Shown: one piece after another, positions 9,874 through 17,887 of the stretch
How the letters are laid out: each line of letters starts with the position of its first letter
Numbering within the stretch: position 1 is the stretch's first letter
NCBI GenBank assembly: GCA_963923455.1
Contig: CAWULT010000035.1
Span: 1 to 39,940 of the forward strand
Origin: CAWULT01 sp963923455
GTDB taxonomy: Bacteria > Acidobacteriota > Vicinamibacteria > Vicinamibacterales > UBA2999
Direction of reading: 5' to 3'
DNA length: 39,940 bases
Made by a program: the position numbers and the translations under genes
Notes under the pieces: generated by a model
What the model was told of the DNA's origin: nothing
The model's input: only the letters and a program-made list of their open reading frames with translations
Databases searched by the model: none

Positions 9874-12597
9874 CTATGCCTCGGCTGCCTTCTTCCGCCG
9901 GGCCGGACGCTTGCCGCCCGATGCCGCCTTCCCCGTCCGCCCCACGCCGGCGGTCCGCCGGGCGCCGCCCCTGCGCGGCGCCGGGGCGGCCTCGCGCCGG
10001 GCCGCGAGCAACTCCATCGCCTGCGCGAACGTCAGCGACTCGGGGTCGACGGTCTTCGGAATCGATGCGTTGGTGGTGCCATCGGTGACGTACGGACCGT
10101 ACCGGCCCGCCAGCACCTTCATCGCGGCGCCCTCGCCGGTCAGCTCGCGCAGGACCTTCTTCTGCGCCGACTGGCGGCGCCGGGACTGCTTCGGCGCGGC
10201 CAGCAGGGCCACGGCTGCGTCGAGCGGAATGGTGAAGACGTCCTCTTCGGACTCGAGCGACCGGAACTCGTCGTTGTGCCGGACGTATGGACCGAAGCGC
10301 CCGAAGTTCGTGGTGACCGGCTGCTGATCGTCGGGATGGAGACCGACCGTCCGCGGCAGCGACAGCAACCGAAGCGCGTCCTCGAGCGTCACGGTGGCCT
10401 CGGTCATGCCGCCCTGCAGCGACGCCCGCTTCGGCTTCTCGGCCTTCTTGCCTTCCGGCGTCTCGCCAAGCTGCACATAGGCGCCGTAGCGGCCGTTCAT
10501 CACGTACACCGGCAGGCCGGTCGCCGGATCCGCGCCGAGCATTCGCGGCCCCTCGGCTTTCGCCCGAATCAGCTCGAGCGCGCGCGCCACGGAGAGGTCG
10601 GCCGGCGCCACGTCCTCGGGCAGCGACGCCGTCTTGCCGGGGCCGCCCTCGCCGAGCTGCACGAACGGGCCGAAGCGCCCCACGCGGACCCGCACGGGCT
10701 CTGCGCTCTCCGGGTCGGTGCCCAACTCCATCGTCGGGTAGTCGGCCTTCTCGGCCCCTGCCTCGACGGCGCCGCGCAGCCCCCGATGCTTGCGATCCCC
10801 GAAGTAGAACTCCTTGAGGAACGCAGTCGACTCGCGCTCACCGCGGGAGATCTCGTCGAGGTCGTCCTCCATCTCCGCGGTGAAGTCGGTCTCGACGAAG
10901 TCGCCGAAGTGCTCGCGCAGCAGCTTCGTGACGGCGAAGGCCGTGAAGCTCGGCACGAGCGCCTTGCCCTGGCGAAACACGTAGCCACGCCGGACGATCG
11001 TGGCGATCGTCGGGGCGTAGGTGGAGGGTCGGCCGATCCCGAGACGCTCCAGTTCCTTGATGAGCGACGCCTCGGTGAAACGGGCGGGCGGCGTCGTCTC
11101 ATGGCGCTTGGGATCGGTGCCGAGCAACGTGATCGGGGTCCCCGACACGTCGATCCGGTCGCCAACCTTGCACTGCGGCAGGATCGCTTCCTGCTCCTCG
11201 AGTTCCGCCGCGGGGTCATCGCTGCCTTCGACGTAGGCGCGGCGGAAGCCTGGGAACTCGATGGCCTTGCCGCTGGCCGTGAACACGGCCGTCTCTCCGC
11301 CGGGGCCGGTGGCCGAGACCTCGACGCCCGTGCGGAGCACGCGGGCATCGACCATCTGCGAGGCCATCGTGCGCTTCCAGATCAGCTCGTAGACGCGCAG
11401 TTCGTCGGCGTCGAGGACGCCCTCGAGCTGGCTGGGAGCCCGGCGGAAGTCGGAAGGTCGAATCGCCTCGTGCGCCTCCTGCGCGTTCTTGACCCGTGTC
11501 TGGTACCGGCGTGGTCCCGCGTGGTACTCGACGCCGAACATCTCCTGGATCACGCGTGCCGACTCGGCGAGCGCCTTCTCGGACAGGGTGGTCGAGTCCG
11601 TGCGGTGATAGGTGATCAGGCCTTCCATCTGGCCGTTGCCGAGATCCACGCCCTGGAACAGCCGCTGGGCCACCTGCATCGTCCGCTCGGTCGAGAAGCC
11701 CAGCTTGCGGCTGGCCTCCTGCGTCAGCGTCGACGTGGTGAACGGGGGCGCGGGCCGCTCGACCCCCGGCTTCTGTTCGACGGACGTGACCGTCCACGGC
11801 ACGTTGGCGCGTACCGCAGTGGCGAGCGACGTGGCCGCGGCCTCGTCGAGCAGGCGCGCATTCTCGTTCCTGAGCGCACCGGTCGACGGGTCGAAGTCCT
11901 TGCCCGAGGCGATCCGCCGGTCGGCGACACGTGCCAGGGTGGCGACGAACTCGCGCCCGTCACCGCGCATGCGTGCCTCGAGATCCCAGTAGACGGCGGT
12001 GTTGAACCGGCGCCGCTCCTCTTCCCGCTCGACGATCAGGCGGACGGCGACGCTCTGGACGCGGCCGGCGCTGAGGCCGGTCTGCACCTTCTTCCAGAGG
12101 ACCGGCGACAGCGTATAGCCGTAGAGCCGATCCAGGATCCGGCGGCTCTCCTGCGCCCTGACCAGGTTCTCGTTGACGTCGGCCGGGTGGGCGAGCGCCT
12201 CCTTGACGGCATCCTCCGTGATCTCGTGGAAGACGATGCGCCGCACCGGCACTTTCGGTTTGAGCACCTGTGTCAGGTGCCAGCTGATCGACTCTCCTTC
12301 ACGATCCGGGTCGGTGGCCAGCAGGAGCTCTGACGCCTCCTTGACCGCGGTCTTCAGGTGGGCCACCTGCTTCTTCTTCTCGACCGGGACGACGTAGTAC
12401 GGCGTGAAGTCACTGTCGATGTCGACGCCGAGCCGCCCCCAATCCCGCTCCTTGATCTCCTTGGGCACCGACGCCGCCGACTCCGGCAGGTCGCGGATGT
12501 GCCCGTAGCTCGCCTCCACCCGGTACTTCGTGCCGAGGAAGCGCCCGAGCGTCTTCGCCTTGGCGGGCGACTCGACTATGACAAGCGGTTTGGCCAT
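9874..12597 (-). CDS. topA: DNA topoisomerase I
   Basis: 907 residues, type IA topoisomerase that relaxes negative supercoils. The TOPRIM domain is N-terminal with the early Glu (VIVESPAKAKT) and TDPDREGE at 95-102. The active tyrosine is Tyr330 in GLITYHRTDST. The cap and gate domains follow. The C-terminus has no four-cysteine zinc ribbons of the E. coli kind. It carries four or more GRFGPYV-type Topo_C_Rpt repeats and ends in a basic Ala/Lys/Arg/Gly tail of about 40 residues, which probably binds DNA. It lies 51 bases after dprA and 32 before trmFO. Confidence 0.96.
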   Translation of the reverse strand: MAKPLVIVESPAKAKTLGRFLGTKYRVEASYGHIRDLPESAASVPKEIKERDWGRLGVDIDSDFTPYYVVPVEKKKQVAHLKTAVKEASELLLATDPDREGESISWHLTQVLKPKVPVRRIVFHEITEDAVKEALAHPADVNENLVRAQESRRILDRLYGYTLSPVLWKKVQTGLSAGRVQSVAVRLIVEREEERRRFNTAVYWDLEARMRGDGREFVATLARVADRRIASGKDFDPSTGALRNENARLLDEAAATSLATAVRANVPWTVTSVEQKPGVERPAPPFTTSTLTQEASRKLGFSTERTMQVAQRLFQGVDLGNGQMEGLITYHRTDSTTLSEKALAESARVIQEMFGVEYHAGPRRYQTRVKNAQEAHEAIRPSDFRRAPSQLEGVLDADELRVYELIWKRTMASQMVDARVLRTGVEVSATGPGGETAVFTASGKAIEFPGFRRAYVEGSDDPAAELEEQEAILPQCKVGDRIDVSGTPITLLGTDPKRHETTPPARFTEASLIKELERLGIGRPSTYAPTIATIVRRGYVFRQGKALVPSFTAFAVTKLLREHFGDFVETDFTAEMEDDLDEISRGERESTAFLKEFYFGDRKHRGLRGAVEAGAEKADYPTMELGTDPESAEPVRVRVGRFGPFVQLGEGGPGKTASLPEDVAPADLSVARALELIRAKAEGPRMLGADPATGLPVYVMNGRYGAYVQLGETPEGKKAEKPKRASLQGGMTEATVTLEDALRLLSLPRTVGLHPDDQQPVTTNFGRFGPYVRHNDEFRSLESEEDVFTIPLDAAVALLAAPKQSRRRQSAQKKVLRELTGEGAAMKVLAGRYGPYVTDGTTNASIPKTVDPESLTFAQAMELLAARREAAPAPRRGGARRTAGVGRTGKAASGGKRPARRKKAAEA

Positions 12598-12648
12598 CGA
12601 TCACTCGTGGGCGCACTGTGCCCCAAACGGAACTCACACTAGCACACG

Positions 12649-13677
12649 TCAGGACGCCAGCATGAACCGGCCCCCGTCGAGCCGACGCACCAGCCCCCGC
12701 AGCTCCCAGTCGCTCAGCCGGGTCAACAATCCGGCCGCCTGGAGGCCCAGCGCGCTGGCCAGCTCGTCCAGGTCGTAGGCCCGCCCCCGGTCCAGAGCCG
12801 CAAGGGCTGGATCGCCTGAACCGACTGATGTACAGGGGTTTGCCACCACAGCAGCCGCGAAGGAACTGCCCGAATCCAACGTGAAGCCCTCGAGGATGTC
12901 GTCGGCGGTCTCGACGATCTTCGCCCCATCGCGGATCAGAGCATGCCCTCCCCGGTTCCGGCCGCTGAGGACGTTGCCGGGTACGGCCATGACCTCCCGC
13001 CCCTGGGCCAGCGCCCAGGAGGCCGTAATCAAGGAGCCAGACTTCTCGGATGCCTCGATCACCACGATGACCCGGGAAAGGCCACTGATCAGGCGGTTGC
13101 GCTGCGGAAACCGGAACGCCAGCGGCACGGCATCTGTCTCGTATTCGCTGAGCAGCACACCCCGGGCGGCGATCTCCTGGGCGAGGCGGCCGTGCTCGGG
13201 CGGGTAGATTCGGCCCAGGCCGCTCCCGAGGACAGCCGCGGTCGGCCCCCCACCCGTCAGGGCGCCTCGGTGCGCGGACGAGTCGACGCCCCTGGCCAGG
13301 CCGCTGACGACCAGCACGCCCCGTTGCGCCAGGTCGCTGGCCAGGCGCGAGGCGGTCTCCAGCGCGACGGCCGACGCGGTCCGGGAGCCGACGATTGCGG
13401 CCGCGGGCATGGCGAGGCAGGCCGCATCACCCTTGAACCAGAGGACCGGCGGGCAATCGTCGAGCGTCAGCAACGCGGCCGGGAATCGATCGTCCGTACA
13501 CGCCAGTGGCGCGATGCCGAGCTGGGCGGCCCGGCCACAGGCCTCCCGGGCGCGCCCGACGAACGGCGCGGCGGCTTCTGCGAGGTGCGGGTCTTCGCCC
13601 CGCAATCGGGCGACGAGGTCTTTCCGGGGAAGCGTGTCGAGGAGTGAGAGTGCGACGAGCTGCTCGAGGGTCCACAT
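12649..13677 (-). CDS. dprA: DNA-processing protein DprA
   Basis: 342 residues from ATG 13677 (MWTLEQLVALSLL). It binds incoming single-stranded DNA and loads RecA in natural transformation. An N-terminal helical SAM-like part precedes the Rossmann domain with AIVGSRTAS, SGLARGVDSSAHRGAL and EKSGSLITASWALAQGREVMAVPG cut across the family's conserved block. After a short Ser/Ala linker comes a C-terminal winged-helix domain (DLDELASALGLQ). The frame is open upstream to 13851, but that part is low-complexity and would contain the promoter. It is first in the topA-trmFO-xerC run. Confidence 0.93.
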   Translation of the reverse strand: MWTLEQLVALSLLDTLPRKDLVARLRGEDPHLAEAAAPFVGRAREACGRAAQLGIAPLACTDDRFPAALLTLDDCPPVLWFKGDAACLAMPAAAIVGSRTASAVALETASRLASDLAQRGVLVVSGLARGVDSSAHRGALTGGGPTAAVLGSGLGRIYPPEHGRLAQEIAARGVLLSEYETDAVPLAFRFPQRNRLISGLSRVIVVIEASEKSGSLITASWALAQGREVMAVPGNVLSGRNRGGHALIRDGAKIVETADDILEGFTLDSGSSFAAAVVANPCTSVGSGDPALAALDRGRAYDLDELASALGLQAAGLLTRLSDWELRGLVRRLDGGRFMLAS

Positions 13678-13770
13678 GGTGCGACTCGCAAGCGCGTCGG
13701 AGGCGGACGGGCCCGGGGCCCGCGCACCGGACGCGCCGATGGCGTGGCAACCCGACCCGAAACGTGCTCG

Positions 13771-13799
13771 ATTATAGACAGTCGGGCCCGCCCTCACCA
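13771..13799 (-). promoter_or_regulatory. promoter for dprA operon
   Basis: TATAAT, a perfect -10 box, reads on the minus strand at 13776-13771. TGGTGA (3 of 6) stands 17 bases upstream as a weak -35. Transcription would start near 13765, leaving a leader of about 88 bases before dprA. Confidence 0.5.
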
Positions 13800-13813
13800 G
13801 CCGAGCCTGACAC

Positions 13814-13842
13814 TTGCGCCCCTTTCTCCCGGTGGCTATAGT
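13814..13842 (+). promoter_or_regulatory. promoter for the TPR/lipoprotein genes
   Basis: TTGCGC, 17 bases, TATAGT: the -10 matches 5 of 6 and the spacing is ideal. The start site would be near 13849, about 10 bases before ATG 13859, so the leader would be very short. It lies back to back with the dprA promoter. Confidence 0.5.
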
Positions 13843-13858
13843 GGGGTTCATTCCACAA

Positions 13859-14212
13859 ATGCCCTATCGCGCATTGCTTGTCGCAGTCCTTGTGGTGCTG
13901 GCGTCGGCCCCTGCGTTCGCCGATGCGCGAAGCGATGCCCGGAAGCAGGTGGAGTTCGGCATTCTCGTCGCGCAGAAGGGGCTGTGGCGGGAAGCCATCT
14001 ATCGATGGGAGCGGGCCACGCAGCTCGATCCCACGTACGCCGCGGCGCACAACAATCTCGCGGTCGCATACGAACACGAGGGCGACCTCGAGAAGGCACG
14101 GGGCGCCTACGAGAAGGCGATCGAGCTCGAGCCGGGAAACGCGCAGATCAAACAGAACTACGAGCTGTTCAGGGAAATCAATGACCGTACGACTCGCAAG
14201 GATTCTCAGTAG
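13859..14212 (+). CDS. small exported TPR protein
   Basis: 117 residues from ATG 13859. The N-terminus MPYRALLVAVLVVLASAPAFA is a signal peptide with an A-F-A cleavage site, so the protein is periplasmic. The mature part is two to three tetratricopeptide repeats; the best is AAAHNNLAVAYEHEGDLEKA followed by a helix with AIELEPGN. TPRs hold protein partners; no catalytic residue is seen. Its last 32 bases overlap the start of the next lipoprotein gene, so the two are probably translated together and may work together. Upstream in-frame starts (TTG 13814) fall inside the promoter. Confidence 0.82.
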   Translation: MPYRALLVAVLVVLASAPAFADARSDARKQVEFGILVAQKGLWREAIYRWERATQLDPTYAAAHNNLAVAYEHEGDLEKARGAYEKAIELEPGNAQIKQNYELFREINDRTTRKDSQ

Positions 14213-14915
14213 CGTCGCCGCGGTTCTGCTGACGGCGGCCTGCGCGACCACGTACGAGATCCCGATCGAGACGCCGATCAGGCCGACGCTCGACGTCTCG
14301 GCCTTCCAGCGGGTGCTCGTGGCGGGCTTCGTCGCGGGCGGGTCGGAGGACGTCGACGGCAACCTGGAAACGACGCGCCTGCTGCGCAGCCAGCTCCGCA
14401 ACAAGTCGGCCCTCCGCGTCATCGATGCCGACGCGTTGCCGCTGATGTCGGTCGCCACCGAAGGGCGCGGCGAGGCGCCCCCCGTGAAGGAAGAGAAGGA
14501 TCTCGACGCCTACTCGAACGTCTTCGCGAACGTGGAGTACTGGAAGCGGATCGGCGAGGAGTACCAGCAGCCGCTCATCGTGACGGGCACGGTCCTGTTC
14601 GTACCCCAGCAGCGCAACAGCATCGTCCAGCGCGAAGAAGAGGTCTACGACTCGTTCGGGCGCCGGCGAGTGGTACCGGTCCGCACCTACATGGAGCGAA
14701 AAGGGTTCATGTTGAGCCCCCGGTTCATCTTCATCGACGGCCGGACGGGCACTGTCATGCACTCGACGACGGCCCGCGAGGAAATTCTGTACAACGCCAA
14801 CCAGGCCACCCCGGCCCTTTCCTCGTATTTCGAGCTGATGGACCGGGTCCTGCCCACGTTCCTGAGCACCCTGAGCAGCCAGAAAATCAAGGGAACGAGA
14901 GTTCTGTTGCAGTAA
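14181..14915 (+). CDS. CsgG/LpoB-like lipoprotein
   Basis: 244 residues. The signal sequence ends in a lipobox (LLTAAC, Cys22 or nearby), so the protein is lipid-anchored. The region after it (RVLVAGF, then TTRLLRSQLRNKSALRVIDAD) resembles the CsgG/LpoB/GNA1162 fold, in which a strand with V-x-x-F is followed by a helix and a strand ending VID. I rate that as a fold resemblance, not a proven family. Later there is a strand-rich core (LIVTGTVLFVPQQ and FIFIDGRTGTVMHS). AGGGA lies before ATG 14181, which is inside the TPR gene. A role in the outer membrane with its TPR partner is likely but unproven. Confidence 0.8.
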   Translation: MTVRLARILSSVAAVLLTAACATTYEIPIETPIRPTLDVSAFQRVLVAGFVAGGSEDVDGNLETTRLLRSQLRNKSALRVIDADALPLMSVATEGRGEAPPVKEEKDLDAYSNVFANVEYWKRIGEEYQQPLIVTGTVLFVPQQRNSIVQREEEVYDSFGRRRVVPVRTYMERKGFMLSPRFIFIDGRTGTVMHSTTAREEILYNANQATPALSSYFELMDRVLPTFLSTLSSQKIKGTRVLLQ

Positions 14916-15006
14916 TTGCCAGGATCAGGCTAAGCTTAGTCCTTTGTGCGGCTTGCGTTGACCCCATTCTGGCGCCGCACGCTTTCTCACGACTGAGGTA
15001 ACGCTC

Positions 15007-15321
15007 GTGTACGCGATTGTCCAGGCCCGAGGCCGCCAACTGAGAGTGACCCCTGGCGCCGTCGTCGAAGTCGACGGCACGCCGGGCGAGGTCGGTTCCG
15101 AGTTCACGTTCGACCAGGTCCTGCTCGTCGAGAAGGACGCCGGCGACATCATCGCGGGCGCGCCGTACGTGGCCAACGCGAAGGTGACGGGCGTGGTCGA
15201 CGGCGAGGCTCGTGGCCCCAAGATCCGCGTCTTCAAGAAGAAGCGGCGCAAGGGCTTCCGCAAGACGCGCGGGCACCGCAGCGTCTTCACGCGGGTCCGG
15301 ATCACCAACATCGAGGCGTAA
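15007..15321 (+). CDS. rplU: 50S ribosomal protein bL21
   Basis: 104 residues, normal length. It opens MYAIVQARGRQLRV and carries the conserved C-terminal block KKKRRKGFRKTRGHR, which contacts 23S rRNA. The start is GTG 15007 with GAGGT seven bases upstream. It is followed 24 bases later by rpmA and then obg, the widespread L21-L27-Obg cluster. The 91-base leader contains a short perfect palindrome (CTAAGCTTAG at 14930-14939) but no convincing promoter. Confidence 0.97.
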   Translation: MYAIVQARGRQLRVTPGAVVEVDGTPGEVGSEFTFDQVLLVEKDAGDIIAGAPYVANAKVTGVVDGEARGPKIRVFKKKRRKGFRKTRGHRSVFTRVRITNIEA

Positions 15322-15345
15322 CGGCACGCCCGGCAGGAAACGACG

Positions 15346-15603
15346 ATGGCTCACAAGAAAGGTCAGGGCAGTTCGCGCAACGGGCGCGACAGCAACTCGC
15401 AGCGTCTGGGCGTGAAGCGCCACGACGGCAACATCGTGACGGGTGGGTCGATCCTCGTCCGGCAGCGGGGCCGCAAGTTCGAACCCGGCCTCAATGTCGG
15501 CCTCGGCAAGGACGACACGCTGTTCGCGAAGATCGCGGGCAAGGTCCGCTTCGAGGACCACGGCCAGCGGGGCCGCCGCATCTCGGTCATCCCGGTCGAG
15601 TAG
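15346..15603 (+). CDS. rpmA: 50S ribosomal protein bL27
   Basis: 85 residues. It begins MAHKKGQGSSRNGRDSNSQR, so the N-terminal tail that reaches the peptidyl transferase centre is present without the cleavable extension found in Firmicutes. The core RLGVKRHDGNIVTGGSILVR matches the family. GGAA stands before the ATG. It sits between rplU and obg. Confidence 0.98.
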   Translation: MAHKKGQGSSRNGRDSNSQRLGVKRHDGNIVTGGSILVRQRGRKFEPGLNVGLGKDDTLFAKIAGKVRFEDHGQRGRRISVIPVE

Positions 15604-15616
15604 TCCGCACCATCCA

Positions 15617-15638
15617 GGGCCGGGCCGTCGGCCGGCCC
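15617..15638 (+). other. GC-rich hairpin between rpmA and obg
   Basis: GGGCCG-G-GCCG pairs with CGGC-CGGCCC, ten base pairs with one bulged G and a tight loop. There is no T run after it. It could be a partial terminator, a processing point or an mRNA stabiliser that lowers obg expression relative to the ribosomal proteins. The structure is visible in the sequence; the role is inference. Confidence 0.4.
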
Positions 15639-15653
15639 GCCCCTCGCCTGTCC

Positions 15654-16751
15654 ATGTTCGTCGACGACGTCGACATCCACGCCAAGGCCGGCGACGGCGG
15701 CCGTGGATGCCTCAGCTTCCGTCGAGAGAAGTTCGTGCCGCGCGGAGGCCCCGACGGGGGTGACGGCGGCGCGGGCGGTTCGATCTACGTCGTCGCGTCC
15801 CCGGCAAAGAACACCCTCGTCGACTTCCGCTTCCATCCCGAGTTCCAGGCCCGAAACGGCCAGCACGGCCAGGGGGCCAATCGGACCGGCGCCAGTTCCG
15901 CCGACGTCGAGATCAAGGTGCCCGTGGGCACACTCGTGTTCCGGCGCGACCCGGCCGACCGCACCCGCCTCGAGTTGCTCGCAGACCTGACCGACGAGGG
16001 CCAGAGGGTCCTGGTCGCCAGGGGCGGACACGGGGGCCGTGGCAACGCGCGATTCGTGTCGTCGACCAACCGGGCACCGCGCCGCACCGAACCCGGCGAG
16101 CCTGGCGAAGAGGCCTTCCTGCGGCTTCAGCTCAAGCTCATCGCGGACGTGGGCCTGGTGGGATTCCCCAATGTCGGCAAGTCCACGCTCATCTCGCGCA
16201 TCTCCGCGGCGCGGCCGAAGATCGCCGACTACCCGTTCACCACGCTGGTGCCGAACCTGGGCGTCGTCTCGATGAGCGGTGACCGCAGCTTCGTCGTCGC
16301 CGACGTGCCAGGCCTCATCGCCGGCGCGCACGAAGGCCACGGCCTGGGTCATCAGTTCCTCCGCCACATCGAGCGAACGAAGGTCCTGGTGCATCTGGTG
16401 GACGTGTCGGGTGCGTCGGGGCGCGACCCGGTCGAGGACTTCGAGACGATCCAGAACGAGCTGCGCCTGTTCGACCCGGGCGTCGCCGCGAAGCCCCAGA
16501 TCGTCGTGGCGAACAAGAGCGATGCGGTCGACGATCCGGATCGGGTGACGCGCCTCGCCGCGCACGTCGCGCGCCTCGGGCTGCCGTTCCACACGATCTC
16601 GGCCGTGACCGGCGACGGCCTCGGGCCGCTGCTCGAGGCGGTGTGGCGCGTCATCGCCGATGTGCGCGCGGCGGAGCTCGTTCCGGCACCCGCCGAGGCG
16701 CCGGCCGGCGTCGATCTGCTGACACCGGCCATGACCCGCCGCGACACATGA
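15654..16751 (+). CDS. obg: GTPase Obg/CgtA
   Basis: 365 residues. The glycine-rich Obg fold covers about 1-160 (AKAGDGGRGCLSFRREKF and the GGPDGGDGG loop). The G domain has G1 GFPNVGKS at 170-177, the switch region with DYPFTT, G3 DVPGLI, G4 NKSD and G5 SAVTGDG. It binds the 50S subunit and links ribosome assembly to the stringent response. The C-terminal OCT domain of some relatives is missing; only a short Pro/Ala tail follows the G domain. Its stop overlaps the nadD start as ATGA. Confidence 0.97.
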   Translation: MFVDDVDIHAKAGDGGRGCLSFRREKFVPRGGPDGGDGGAGGSIYVVASPAKNTLVDFRFHPEFQARNGQHGQGANRTGASSADVEIKVPVGTLVFRRDPADRTRLELLADLTDEGQRVLVARGGHGGRGNARFVSSTNRAPRRTEPGEPGEEAFLRLQLKLIADVGLVGFPNVGKSTLISRISAARPKIADYPFTTLVPNLGVVSMSGDRSFVVADVPGLIAGAHEGHGLGHQFLRHIERTKVLVHLVDVSGASGRDPVEDFETIQNELRLFDPGVAAKPQIVVANKSDAVDDPDRVTRLAAHVARLGLPFHTISAVTGDGLGPLLEAVWRVIADVRAAELVPAPAEAPAGVDLLTPAMTRRDT

Positions 16752-17428
16752 AGACGGGCCCCCGGCTCGGCGTGCTCGGCGGCACCTTCGACCCGATCCA
16801 CCTGGGACACCTCGACGCGGCCGAGGCCGCACGTGCCGCGCTCAGCCTGGACGGCGTGATGCTGCTCCCGTCCCACGACCCGCCGCACAAGGCGGCGGAC
16901 CCCAGGGCTTCCGGGTTTCACCGCTTCGCGATGGTGTGCCTCGCCGTCGCCGATCGCCCTGGGTACGTGGCGAGCGACCTGGAGCTGACGCGCCCTGGCC
17001 CGACCTACACTGTCGACACCCTTCGCGCCCTCCACGCCCAGGGGTGGCGCCCGTCGCAGTTGTTCTTCGTGATCGGCGCTGACGCGTTTGCGGATATTGC
17101 GACGTGGCGGGAGTTCCCGGCCGTGATGGACCGCGCCCACTTCGTCGTGATCGGCCGGCCAGGCGCTACACTCGAAGGAGCGTTGGCCCGGGCGCCGCAG
17201 CTCCGGCCACGCGTCCGGGACCCGAGGGGGCCGGGCGCCGATGCGCCAGGGACGGGCGTGTTCCTCGTCGAGGCGCGCACGAGTGACGTCTCGTCGACTC
17301 TGATCCGCGCGCGCCTCGCTGGCGGCCAGTCGATCGCCGACCTGGTCCCCCCGGCGGTGGCACACCATATCGTGACGCACCACCTGTACGGGGCGGAAGA
17401 CAACTTGCATGGCCAAGACCAGCGTTAA
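16748..17428 (+). CDS. nadD: nicotinate-nucleotide adenylyltransferase NadD
   Basis: 226 residues. It converts nicotinate mononucleotide and ATP to deamido-NAD. The nucleotidyltransferase motif GGTFDPIHLGHL contains the HxGH pair, and the C-terminal SSTLIRARL is the S-x-T-x-x-R motif. DPPHKA and GADAFADIATWRE are family blocks. The start ATG overlaps the obg stop, and its last 20 bases overlap rsfS; the order obg-nadD-rsfS is common in bacteria. Confidence 0.96.
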   Translation: MKTGPRLGVLGGTFDPIHLGHLDAAEAARAALSLDGVMLLPSHDPPHKAADPRASGFHRFAMVCLAVADRPGYVASDLELTRPGPTYTVDTLRALHAQGWRPSQLFFVIGADAFADIATWREFPAVMDRAHFVVIGRPGATLEGALARAPQLRPRVRDPRGPGADAPGTGVFLVEARTSDVSSTLIRARLAGGQSIADLVPPAVAHHIVTHHLYGAEDNLHGQDQR

Positions 17429-17855
17429 CAGGGCCTCGAAGGCGAAGACGACCACCACGGCGCCCGCACAGCCAGCGACGAAAGCTCCGGCACGGAAACG
17501 ATTGCCCAAGGCGATCGCAGCCGCGGTGCGCGCCGCGCAGAGCAAGAAGGCCACGGACGTCGTGGTGCTCGACCTGCGCAAGGCGGGCGGCTTCACCGAC
17601 TACTTCGTGATCTGCACGGGCGAGAACACGCGGCAGATCAACGCGATCGCCGACGCGGTGCGGGAGACCCTCAAGAGCGAGCTCGGCGAGCGGCCGGTGC
17701 TGGCCGAAGGCGAGGACAGGTCCGAGTGGATTCTGCTCGACTACTTCAACTTCGTCGTGCACGTCTTCAGCCGCGAATGCCGCGCGTTCTATGACCTCGA
17801 GCGCCTGTGGGGGGCCGCGGTCCGGGTCACGGTGGAGGACGTCGCGCAGGCCTGA
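17409..17855 (+). CDS. rsfS: ribosomal silencing factor RsfS
   Basis: 148 residues. The conserved core runs from about 38 (AIAAAVRAAQSKKATDVVVL) through TDYFVICTGENTRQINAIAD and EWILLDYFNFVVHVF. It binds L14 and blocks subunit joining when nutrients are scarce. The first 35 residues are a Thr/Ala/Lys-rich basic extension not found in E. coli RsfS. An internal start is possible, but ATG 17409 is the only ATG in that stretch. It overlaps nadD. Confidence 0.94.
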   Translation: MAKTSVNRASKAKTTTTAPAQPATKAPARKRLPKAIAAAVRAAQSKKATDVVVLDLRKAGGFTDYFVICTGENTRQINAIADAVRETLKSELGERPVLAEGEDRSEWILLDYFNFVVHVFSRECRAFYDLERLWGAAVRVTVEDVAQA

Positions 17856-17887
17856 CGTCGGTTGGCCACGCGGCGGCGGGCGGGCGC

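Noticed and set aside
9844..12333. An 829-codon open frame on the plus strand opposite topA, with similar long frames at 2471-4069, 5309-7093 and 23023-25089
   Set aside because: Each lies antisense to a well-supported gene and has the His/Arg/Gly/Leu-rich composition expected of a complementary frame in high-GC DNA. None shows a family motif.
14930..14939. CTAAGCTTAG palindrome before rplU as an L21 autoregulatory leader or terminator
   Set aside because: The arms cannot fold with a usable loop and no T run follows; it is too short to assign.
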